Part shown: in pieces, positions 39,801-51,800 of the stretch
How the letters are laid out: the number at the start of each line of letters is the position of its first letter
Position numbering within the stretch: the stretch's first letter is position 1
NCBI GenBank assembly: GCA_013396525.1
Contig: VWYX01001249.1
Coordinates: 149,770-213,769, forward strand
Source: Chaetorhynchus papuensis
Lineage: Eukaryota > Chordata > Aves > Passeriformes > Rhipiduridae
Direction of reading: 5' to 3'
DNA: 64,000 nt
Notes under the pieces: generated by a model
What the model saw: the letters and a program-made list of their open reading frames with translations, nothing else
What the model was told of the DNA's origin: nothing
Databases searched by the model: none
Translations under genes and position numbers: made by a program

Positions 39801-42800
39801 TTTAATGTTCTTTTTCTGAGTGCTCCAGTAGTGTGGGGATTTGTTTCTGACATTGCTCTTTGAAATGTCCTCAAAGAATCAATCTTTGTCCCATTTCCTG
39901 CTAACTAAAATTCCTGTGTATTTTCAAGCAGTCACTAATGGTAAGTACAAAACTTTTTTTTTTTTCCATTTTGTTCCATAGTGGAAAAGCCACTTTTAGT
40001 GACAATTTTTGTACAGGGGTGCATAATTCCAGAGCAGCGTAAAGCCCTAGAATTTGTACATCCTGTTTTTCATTTATTCACATGCTGGGTTTTATTTTTA
40101 TAAATTCTGAATTCATTCATCAGAAATGAAATAATACAAATTAAGCCAACTGCATTTTTCCTTTGTAAATGGTCATAAACATAATTGAAGACATATGCCT
40201 CATTATATAATTTATCATATATATATATATATAAATTTATGCGTATCTTTTCATTTCCAGGGGAAAATACATATGTTGTTATATCAGACTCCAATATACT
40301 GGTCATGCAGTGTTACTGCAAAGTTCACTCACAATCAGCTTCTTTTTCTTATTTCTTTTCCATTTCTGTTTCAAATGTAAGGGAAAAGTCAGAGGCTAAA
40401 CATTTTAGGATGAACCATGTAGCATCCTTGGGAATTTTAGTATATGAGCCACATCTTACTGAACAAAAAAAGAGAAATATTGCTCAGACAGGTGATAACT
40501 CCCAGCTGACAGCCCTTGAAATTCACCTAAAATAGCTGGTGGACCAGCTGGTAGCCTTTATTCTTGAGGTTCACTGTGGTTTACGCTGTTAGCATCAGAG
40601 TTCTGTGCTTGTCGAATTCATGTTTGTGGACGTGTGTATATATGCATTTGTAAGACAGTAAGTGACAGAGAAACCAACAAATTTGCGTTGCATTTGTTTA
40701 ATTAAAAGCTATTTCTGACAACAAATTATGTGCACAATATTCCTAGCTGTGTTTCATTAAAACACGATGGATTTCTTTGTCATTTTTCACTTTAATAATT
40801 TAGATACTCTTGTTCCTTTATTTTCCCCAGTTATACTTTGAACAAATTTAAGTGATACTTAGTAACCACTTTTCCCACAGCCAGAGTCATTTTGAAGCTT
40901 CTACATTATAAATGAATTGAATGATAATTAGAAGCAGTTTTTATAAGTTGCTTAAGAGAAGGCAGGCACATGAGCTAAAAATAAATTCAGATCCCTCCAG
41001 TGGAGATGTTTCCTTCAGTTGGAGCTCTCATTTTGATTGTGTTCAGTATTTTAAAATCTCTAAGCAATAAGAAATTCCTTAGGGGAGGAATGAATGAAGT
41101 CACCATCTGCAGTTAATATCATCTAGCTCTTGAACAGGTGTGTATATGTGAACTAGTTTGCAAAATTGATAGTAATACCCTTATGTGTGATCAACCAGTC
41201 TCGGTACAAATTTTAATAGGCACTTTTTTTTTTTTTTAACTGACTACATACAATTAGTTTAAGATACTGGCAGCAAGATCCACCTCCATAGGGAAATATC
41301 TTATGATTTGTTATGCATGCATGCACATTTTCCAAATCACAAATCTGCTAAAATCTTTCAGATTTGATCATCTTCCTTCCCAAACTGCCTTATATCAGTT
41401 GGAAGATCAAAATTTCAGTGGGAGCAACATTCTGGTAGGACTTTGAGATAAAGATCAGTCTATGAATTGGTTTGGTAGACCTTATAACTCTTACTTCCAC
41501 TGAAGGCTTACTGCAGTAAAGGGTATTTATTCATCCTTGCTTCAATGAAGTCAGAGTGGTGTGTGAAGTAAAACTTGCATGGATACTGAAGAGGGAGATT
41601 ACATCTATTAGTTAAAAAAAGAAAAGGCCAGTGTATGACAAAACAAACAAGACAGTACCTGCCTGTCTCCAGAAGTGTAAAGAATTAGAGTTAGATTTCT
41701 TGCAGAAAGGGAGTGGATTTTGTTTGGTTGCTCTGTGTGTTTTTGTGGGTGTTTAAGTTCATTGCTCAGATACAGGCCCAGTTCAGCTTCTCTTAGTGGA
41801 GGAGAGTATCACCAAAGACAACATATCATTTGCTGTCTGGTTTCTCATCTTCCTAGATTTCACACATCTTATGGAACTCCAATTTTTATGTCTCAATTTG
41901 ATATTACACACACAAATTTTTCTACCTTATTTTTACCTGAATTTAACTGTCCTGAGTACCAAACTCTAGAAACTGAGGCTGATGGATTTATTTGATTCAA
42001 GCAGCTAATCCAGCCTATCCTTGAGCAATTCATTGATGAATGAAGCATGCACTTAAGAATAAAATAGACATGCAAGAATGTGTAAAATCCTCCTATTACC
42101 TGCAAGGTTGTTGGGCCAGATAGTCTGTGCTGTGGCTTGAGTAATCTTATTAACAAAATTCAGGTCAGAATTACCAGGTCTTTTAACAGTTGATGAAAAT
42201 GAAATTTTCACTTATAAATAGGGAAATGATGGGAGATGTTCAAACCTTAAGCATGGCCTTGAATGCTGAGGACTGCTCTGAGTCAAAATCAGTGTGAGCT
42301 GTACTAGAGTGAACTGGAATATATTTATGGCAAAGCCAATTAAATTTTGGCTCAGAGAAAAGGAGAGGATTGTTATGATTTAGTGGTGAGATTTTCACAG
42401 AAGCAAAACCACTAAGAATATTAGTCTCTGCTCTCCTATCTATCACAAACATCCTATTGTGTGGCTTACAAGGCTCTGGTGCACTTGCTGCTACAAAAGA
42501 TTTTTCCTCCCTCATTCCTTTGTGGGTGGATGAAGAATTTCTGGAGGGAAAAAAATAATGTTTATTATCAGCTTTCCTCCAGTTTGCAAGCTTTGAAGCC
42601 TGATTCTGCAGGGCTGAAGTCAAGACAGGTGCTTAGATACCATGTGGCAAGATGTGTGCGGATTGGAAATTTCAGTTAGCATTGCTTACAGCTATACCAA
42701 AACAATCTGTGTTGAAAATGAATTTTTTTTTTTTAGAGAGGGTCTAAAGAGATTTGTGGAAAATCTTTCCAAACTTGCCTATGAGTCCTCCAAGACAAAA

Positions 42801-45800
42801 CCTCATAGTTTGTATTAATTAAACACAAACCACATTTCATTAACTCTTGAATATATTTCTCCAGGTAACAATAGGACCATGGGACACTGAGAGAAACTTA
42901 AGTGAAACTGATACATAGTAATTTGTTTTAAAGCAAATTGAGTTTGAAAGGGTAAATTCCAGAGTTGCAAGTTGTTCTTCTTTCAGAAGACTCAAATAGT
43001 TTACCTGATTGCTGCAAGGTTTTGAGTGGAGACTGGGGACGTGTCAGTAGCACTTTGTATAATAATATGGGGATTCAGTCCGTTTAAATTTTGAAAACTT
43101 CTGTAGACTGATAAGAGATTCTGTATTTTAAGTGATTCCAAGCTACAGTGTACCATTTTGTTAGAATAGTGGAAGTGACAGAAAAACAGAATGAATATGG
43201 AATTTAAATCCTTGAAGCCAAACACAACAAAATCAAATACATTTAATAATGGAATTCACCTCTTCTCTGGTAGGAAAGCAAATCTTAAATGCATAAACAT
43301 ATATTTGTCATGACTTCTCAATATTTTGGAAATTATTGTCTACCATTTTGTCCATGTTTAGGGTTGGTTTTTTTTCAATTTTGTTTCTATATCATGCATA
43401 AGAGACCCAAGCACTCTTCAAGAAACAAAAAATGAGTTGTAAAAGCAGTAATGGAAAATATTTTTAAGAAATCTTGTGGTATGGAAATGTGCATTATTTG
43501 TGTTGTTTCTCTAGAATTCTTTCCACTTTGCATTCAGTACTATTTCATTGTCTGTGTTCTCTCATTTTGAAATGATACAGGGAACAAGCACTAACAAGTG
43601 CAAGTGTGATTCAGTCCCTAGGAGAGCAAAATAAGAAATAAGATAATTTATGAGTAGGTGATACTTATTTACATTAAAAAGTTAACAGCTGGTTTGGCAA
43701 TTTTCTTTCTTTTGCAGCCACAAGAGATGTTTAAAAGGATGGTGGTTTACAATTCATCATTTAGATCTAACAAAAAACAAGTAAAATAACATTTTCCGTG
43801 TTTTGTGTGGTACTTCTTGTTTGACTGATCATAGATTTAAACCTCTCTTTTCCAATCCTGTTGCTCAGTTTCTAAAACAGAAGATGCAAGGCAGCCCTAG
43901 TGCATGAGAACTGCTAGTCTTTGTGAGCTTTAAGTGTGTTCCTGTGGCTCCTGCTAGTCTAAGCAGAAGAAAAATGAGAATAAATCCTTCAGGTTGAACC
44001 ATCTGTAACTACTTCTACGGTTAAGTGCAACCTTTAAGACAGTTGAACACTGATAACTGGTCTGCTACTGATATTACTAAGATTTCCTTTTTTCTCTTAG
44101 TGTCCAGCTGCAATGCTTTCAGTAATAAAATACTTTATTAGTTTAACAAATAGAGCTATCACCATACCACAGTTACTGGTAGGAAATTAGAGGAACTGGT
44201 GGTGGAAAGCACTTGTTCATTCAGCCTTCCTGTATTGTGTAGGATTTTCCTGCTGTACTTTTACTTTTATTGCTTTCCTCTGTCATAGCGATGAAGTTTT
44301 CATCTCTTCCCATTTGGTTGGCTGCTGGTTCAATAGATGACTCTTTGAAGAACTTCATGCTAAACTTCTCTTCTGCTGTAAAATGTGCCAGTTTCCATAT
44401 AAATACCCCTTTGTTGGTGCAAGCTAAGTTAGATGCATTGGCATGTTATATGAAAAGTTGGCACAGAGTAGTGAGCTCCCAGTGTGAGGTTTGGAGCAGT
44501 AAACCATTAAGAGTAATATTTTTTTCTTCTTTAAATCAGTTTCAATCTAGATCTAGAAGGGAAAACTGTATTTGGCTGAAAAAAGATCCAGCTTTGAGAT
44601 TATTTATTTGCCAGTGAATGCCAGTATGTTCTGAATGTGTAAGAGTTGTGTTCTCAAAAGAGGTGGTTTTTTGAAAATTTTGTTATATCTGGTCATGAGT
44701 TTCTCTTTCAATTATTTATTGTTGTTGTTGTTGCTTGGGTTTTGTTTCTTTGTGGTTTGTTGCTGTTATTTCAGGTCTCAATTGCTCTTGAACATTGTTG
44801 TTAGAAACCTGTGAAGCAGTAACATTGGTATAAGTGCTTGTGTTTTGGAGGTTGTTTTTTCTTTAAATAGCAACTTTAGCTTTCACCTGGAAGTCCAGAC
44901 AGGGAGTTATTTAAGGGCAATCAAATATTTTATATGTTCCATTTTCAGCTTATGCTCAGTCCTGTGAATGTTTTTGTAAGTCAAGAGGGGATTTGAATGG
45001 TCTTAACTCTTTCACCTGAAACGTCCTGAGTGGTGGGAGGGTAGGCTTAGGACTGTGCTTTCCACACAGTGTTCCTTGGTTCATTGCTCCCTGCCTGGGT
45101 ATGGAGTGCACTCTCTGATCTCTGAATTTGTGGTGCCCACTTCAGGGAAGATTTATCACAGTAGTGCATGTCTTTTTTCTGTCTTAGAGCTATTTGTACA
45201 TTATTGGATCCAGGTCATATCTCTGATACATAGTGATATGAACCCGAGTGGACAACAGTTTAGATTGAATATTAGGAAAAGATTTTTCACCCACATGGTG
45301 GTTGGGCACTGGAAGAGGCTCCCAGGGAAGTGGTCACAGCACCAAGCCTGGCAGAGCCCAAGAAATGTTTGGAAAAAGCCCTCAGGCACATGGTGTGACT
45401 GTGCAGGGTCAGGAGTTGGACTTGGTGGTCCTTGTGGGTTCCTTCCAATTCAGGATATTCCATGTTTCTATGACTTTTGCTTGCAAGTTGTTTTTTTGGT
45501 GGTCTTTGTTTTTTTTTTTTTTAAATTTTGTGTGTTTGTTTTCATGGAGTTTTTGGGTTTTTTCCTGTTTAAAGATTATTTTCCCAGGAAAACTTCCTTC
45601 AAGGGCAACATCTGTTTTCCATGAGGACAACCTGGGACAAAGAGTTCACTGACTTCCTTTAGATTACATAATGACTTAGTGACTTGGCTGACATTGGAGT
45701 TCTTTTCTCTAAATTGCCTGTTCCAAAACCATAGATATCTACTTTATTCATGATTCCACAAGGCAGCACAAATTCAGTTATTCAAAATATTAATTGTTTA

Positions 45801-48800
45801 GGTAGCTATCATTGTAAAATATTTCTCTTACAGTTTTAATTAAACGGGTCATCATATTAATACGCTTTGTAAATTAATGAATGATTGATTGACGTTTTTC
45901 CCCCAGGATGAAATTCTACCCTTGCTGATGTTTGTGATGAAATTCCCATTTATTTGGTTAAAAAATGTAATGCAGTGTAACAAACCTAAAGTAAGGCAGT
46001 GCTGTTAAGGGTGAGATAAGAACCCAGAGGGTCATTCATAGTCACACCAAAATTAGGCAACTGAGAGAGGTGATAAAGAGTATAGCAGGGGAGGTATTAG
46101 TACTTTCTGCTGCAACTTTGCCATTTAACAGCCAGCCCTAAAATATACCAGAGGAATCTAAAGCTGTGTGTTTGGTTTACAAGTGGAAAAAGGCTTAGCT
46201 GAGTCTGACAGTGGAATAGACTTTGTTGTCAAATGGATCCAGCAGAAAAGAGGCCAACAATGAATATATCAAGCTTGATCATGCACTGAACCACTGGTCT
46301 GTGTCAGATACGTGTCTGCAAAGGGCTGTGTGGTTCTGTGCTCCCCTATCACCCTATTGCAGCTTGAGGCCACAAGAACTGCAGCTGGGTGCCTCAGTGA
46401 AGGTTTTCTTAAGTGCTGAAGTCCTTTACTTTAGAATGCAGGATAGGTGCAGAGCTTTTATAAATCCCCAGCACTGGCCATGCAGTCTCACCCAGTAGCT
46501 ACTAATCCTCCTCAAGAAACGGCCACTCAAACACCATTCATTCCAGATTGCTGATGCAGGAGCTCCCATGCTTGGGAAAAGGTAAATCCTGCTTTTCCCT
46601 GCAGTCTTGGTCTGACAAGTGCTAAGCACTACGTTTTGTGGGTCATCTCAAAGCTTAAATCTTGCTCTGCCTAACTGCAGTATTATCTTCTGCATTTCAG
46701 ACATTCCCTGACAAAACTTTTAAGTCCTCCACAGAACCATATGAAAACTAAAATCATACTTTTGTCCTGCAAATTGTCCAGCAAACTGTTGTCCTGTGCT
46801 TGCTTGTGGTACGGAGTCAACCCCCTGAAACTCCACATCAAGAAGGAGAGAAGGGGGCAGAAAAAGAATCCTAAAACCCAGACAGAGTGGAGTAGTGCTG
46901 CTGAGAGGTGAACTGGAGCCTGTCATTTCTACCTGTTACCATCCAACAGGTTGATAAGAAATGTTGCTCCAAAGAGTGCGGCAGAACATACCTGCCTGTG
47001 ATGCTTTCAAGATTTGTTTCTGTTCTGTCAGGTGTAGAGACGAACTGTGGAGCTGATGTAGTGGTAAACTCTTCCTCAGAACTTCTCCATGAGATGGCCA
47101 ACTCAAATTATTGATCTGTCATGAGGTTTTGAAATGTCTTCTGACTGTCAGGATGGACACTCTGCTGTCTCTCTGTGCTTTTCTCCAGTTACTGTCTTCT
47201 TTCATGGCTTACAGAATTACATGTTCTCTCACTAATAAATAAGATGGATTTTGTGTGTTAAGTGTGTGTGTGAGTTGCTGTTTTTGCAATTAAATATCAT
47301 TTTATTCTCAGGGCTTCCAGAAGTATGTGGAAGATTTTGATCCATATTCAATGGTAAGGAGAGAATTTAAACATGCCTCACTGTTTAATATGAAATACAC
47401 GGGAAAAAAAACCAAATCCTTGATTTTGAGGGCTGGGAGTGGGTATGATTCTTGCTTGTTGGGTCTTGTGTATCTGTCTTTTCTAGTCATGTTGAACAGG
47501 AGTGTTCTTGCAGGAAAAGGTGATGTGGGATTCTGATCTTCCTATAACACTATACTAGAGGAGGGAAAGGTCCCTTTTCCCCCAGAAACTACATAGATCA
47601 GCCTAATTGTTTTGTGTTTCCGAAGTGGAAATGATTAATCATTGTATCTTTTCACAGTTTACCCCGGAGCAAATTATGGGAAAAGACGTACGGCTATTAC
47701 GGATAAAAAAGGTAAATCCTGTGTTGCTTGATTGATATTTAAAAGGTTCATGTAAGCATTTGATGTACAGCATCATTTACTGGGAAGAAGGGAAGACTAA
47801 GCTCCTATTAGTGGCAAAAAATAACAGCCTTTTCTGAACTAGAACTGTTTTTTTCCATAGGAAGGATCACTGGACCTTGCAGTCGAGGGAGGAATTGATT
47901 CTCCAATTGGAAAGATAGTTGTGTCTGCCATCTACGAGGATGGTGCTGCAGACAAACATGGTGAGCAACAATGGGGAGTTTGAATGCTGATGCCAAGTGT
48001 CTCCTTACACTGGTTGAGAATGGTTGGCTGATTTCATAGCCTGGTACTGAAAGGCTCACTTAGATTGTCCAAGGAGCCAAGTTCTGGCTCAAGTGTAAGG
48101 GCAGCCACATGTTCTGCTTTCATTAATAATTATGTAAAACTTATAGAAACCAACAGCTGGTTCTCTGGTGTATTCTTTAACCAAGGAATACATTCTCCAT
48201 TATTTCACAATTTCTAAGCAATAATGTTTGTAGTACTTCCACAAGCAAATCAGTTACCTGACTAAAGCTATACTATGCTGCTTAGTTTTTTTCTTTATGC
48301 TACTTTAAACAGCAGTTTGCTTAGTTAAATAGGTTGCTTTACTCCCAAAACCCAGCTAAAGGCCAGAGCCTCTGAGGCTTAGGTCTCTGAAGGCACAAGA
48401 ACATGCCCACCAACACATCTGGGCTTTGCACCTGGTGGGAAGTATCTGCCATCCTTTTCTTGAGAATTCTTGTGATGCCCAGGTCAACAGACAGGGCAAT
48501 ATCCCCTTACACTGCCTTTGCTGTCCTTGTCCCAGCCTGCACCTAAGCTCAAGTCCCTCCTGCTGTGAAAATAGCTCAGCCATTTGATCTCCTTGATGTT
48601 CTTTTTGACCCTTCACTCTTTTTAGGATCTCTCACCACTAAGGCTGTCCCCTTACCATCCTCTTCAAATCCAGTTGCAGTTAACTAGTTGTGCTTCATTC
48701 CAGATTGGCAAGTCAAAACCAGTTCTAAGGAGCAAACATTACACATACACTTGCGAAGGAATGACAGTCATGCAAACCCTTGACAAATGCCATTTTATTC

Positions 48801-51800
48801 CTTCGGGAATTTAATTCATTTTGCCTTTTTTATAGAATTGCAGAATTGTTTGGGTTGGAAGGGACCTTACAGATCATCTAATTCCAACCCCGCCTGACAT
48901 GGGCCAGGAAACCTTCCCCTAGACCAGGCTGCTCAAAAGCCCAATCCAACCTGGCCTCGAATACTTCCAGGGATGAGGTATAGTAGTACCAGCCTTCAGA
49001 CAGTGACAGTTTGTAAGATGCACACCTGGATTACCCACACAGGCAAACTGCTACTGTGAAAAATCTTATTGAACTAGTTTCTTACTGTCTGTGATCAATA
49101 AGAGATCAGCTTGGCTTTTCCATGCTTAAAAATTCATTTTGTCTTCGCCTGTAGCAAACTTCCTTTTAGTGTAGACCTTCAGATCCAGTGAGAACACTTT
49201 TCATTAGAGTCAGTACTGCACAAATATGGCACAGAAAAGACTCCTAAAATTTTGTTTTGCTTATGTGTATGTAAAATGCATTTGTCTTTTCCCCAGGAGG
49301 CATAGTGAAAGGGGATGAAATACTGGCTGTGAATGGCAAGATATTGATTGACAGCAAGCTGGCAGAAGCACAGGCAACTCTAGCAAGAGCTTGGAACATG
49401 GGTGGGGTAAGTTACCTGGAATACTACTTCATTCCACCTATAGAGCCCATATGAGTGATACCTTTCTGTCGTGACATTGTCACATCAACACAAATAAGGT
49501 TATGAACACCAAAAGTAGTGGGTATGTCAGCTACTCCCAAAGTGAGCTAAAATCTGCAGAAGATGTTGGTATGTAGCATCTCTGAAAACCATGTGTGTAG
49601 TTTACTGAGAAATCCCATGGCATTTAGCCACATGTCAGGATTGGTATTTAAACACCATTATTCCATTCTGAGTGATTATAGTACCTTTATTTGTAGAATC
49701 ACTCTTTGATATTGAAAATTACTTGCAAGCTGACTGGAATTTTCTTGTAATAGCTTATCTTGTTTTTGATTTCTCAGTGTACAAGAAACACTTGTACCGC
49801 TAGTGTTTCCTCATCAAGAACTGCATTCATTGCTCAGATGACCAATACAGGATTACTCTTAGAATAATTTTTTTTTTTTAAATCTTGTTGCAAGTAGATT
49901 TTTCTTTAATTTCAAGATGCAAATCAAACAGCTCAATCTTTAAATGGTCTTCCTACAGAAGTTTTTGATAGAGACCTTGCTGCTTCTCCCTGTGGTTTTC
50001 CAGGAAGAGATTACCCCCCTGATTCTCTATCTGACATTCCATGGTGGTCCACTGGCCACCTCTAAAAGCAGTACTTAGCAGCAGGTTTGCCTGTGCTTTT
50101 CTTTTTCAGGATTGGATTGACTTAGTCATTGCAGCATCACCTCCAAAAGAATATGATGATGAAATGTAAGTGCACAAGTTTTTTTCTCTGGGGATTAAAA
50201 GCTGAGTAACTATAGTCAGTTTGCTTTTTTTGTCAGACATTTTTCGAGTATCTGCTTCTTGTGGACTATATAACCTCCTGCTTTACATGGTTGCTGATCT
50301 GACAGTTACAAGTAGCTGTCGTGCATTACAGCAGTGGTTCCCAGACTGCAAAATTGTGATTCTCAGAATTGGTTGTATGTGACTACACACTCATACTTCC
50401 AGTTTAAAGTTTGAGGAGTTGGGGTTTGGTTTTTTCCAGAAGTTAAACTTCATTCTGAATCATTTACTATACTCCCATAGATCATAATTTAGGAAAACAA
50501 ATCCCCATAAGCATACATCACAACCAGACATTTAATTCTGTTGTTTGGTCTGGTTTCTTTTTTGAATTAGATTGCAGTTACTGATCTTGTCTACAAGAAC
50601 AAACTCAAATTTATGTGTAAAATTTTCAAAAGAGATTAAGTGATTTGGGTGTTGTGGCAATTTGTGATATTCACAGAATCATTGTTTTAAAGATAATCAG
50701 CATAGGTGTGAAACAGAAGAATCCATAGCCACAAGTGTGGTAGAGGTATCAAGTCTATACAACTTGCTTTACTTTGGACGGTTTCAAAAACAAGAGGCAT
50801 GTTTTGTAGTTTGATTGAAGGAAAAGATTTGAAGGTATCCTTACTACCGAGTAAAATGGCAGAGTAAGGTTTTATAGTCACTGTTAAGCTGGGCTCTTGC
50901 TCTGTGCAGAATACTGGAATATTAGTTGCTGTAAATCAGTTTTACTGGCTGACACCAACTGCAGATTGACGTGAAATTTTGTTTAATAGCTGTGCATAAA
51001 CGAACGGGCAAGGAAATAACTGTCACTGTCATTTTTGTTTTCATATCTTGTTTATTTAGCCCTACCATTCCCTCATCAGCAGTCAGTCCCAACACACACA
51101 GAAAGGTTTTTGAAGGCAGTGCACCTGTGTACAGACAAGGGTATCTCCTGCAGCTGTAGCCACTGCAGTGTCCCTCATGGTGAATAGCACACCTGGCTTA
51201 ACGTGACTGGCCATTGTGAGGCTGCGTTATTTTTTCAGCATGTGCCTGCCTGTGCATTGCTTGCCACGCTTGCTTTTGTTCCTGGCATGCTGGAGCTGGA
51301 GTGTTCTTTGGGCTTTTGCCATGCCTGTGCTATTAGAATAAAAGTATTTAGTTTCTACTTCATCAAGTCCCTTAGAGATCCTCTGCAGGATTGGTTCATC
51401 CCCTTTCACACTATTAAATAAATAGGCCCTGTCTAAACAGGTAGGATTAACCTGAGATATTTTCCTTATCTGTGGACCACTGCTGTGGTTTTGTGAGTTC
51501 ATAAGCATAGAAGCAACTACAAATTATTCTCTTGGGAAAGCTTGTCCAAAGAACAAGTTTCCATTTGTATTATTCACAGTGTGCCTGTAAACGAGTATTC
51601 ATGAGTGTTTGGTTTTCGCTGAAGTTTGTCTCTGTTTGTCATGTACCTATACAATGGGTTTGTTCTGAAGTTATCCTTGTCTCAGAAAGTCAGTTTACTC
51701 TGTATGGTTTCTCTGTGGCTGTAATCACTGTAGTACAGTCATAGATCTCTAGAACTGCCAAGGTAAGGTTTCTTGTTGCACGTGGGTCTTCTCAGTTATT

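Larger units (their letters stand above)
29716..47311 (+). other. USH1C interval between exon 15 and exon 16
   Basis: A 17.6-kb intron in the short form, containing all the long-form exons. Other contents are an AT-rich simple repeat at 30804-30842, a (TA)n at 40214-40232, an old repeat fragment at 37411-37495, a CR1 3' end at 45236-45476, and an A-rich low-complexity stretch near 38790-38880. The rest looks unique and non-coding. Confidence 0.7.

Noticed and set aside
44270..44617. 115-residue frame in a USH1C intron
   Set aside because: No splice sites, no family resemblance and ordinary intron composition.
45055..45624. 189-residue plus-strand frame, the longest uninterrupted by N in the USH1C interval
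   Set aside because: It crosses a CR1 3' end and an adjacent poly-T tract; no recognisable protein.
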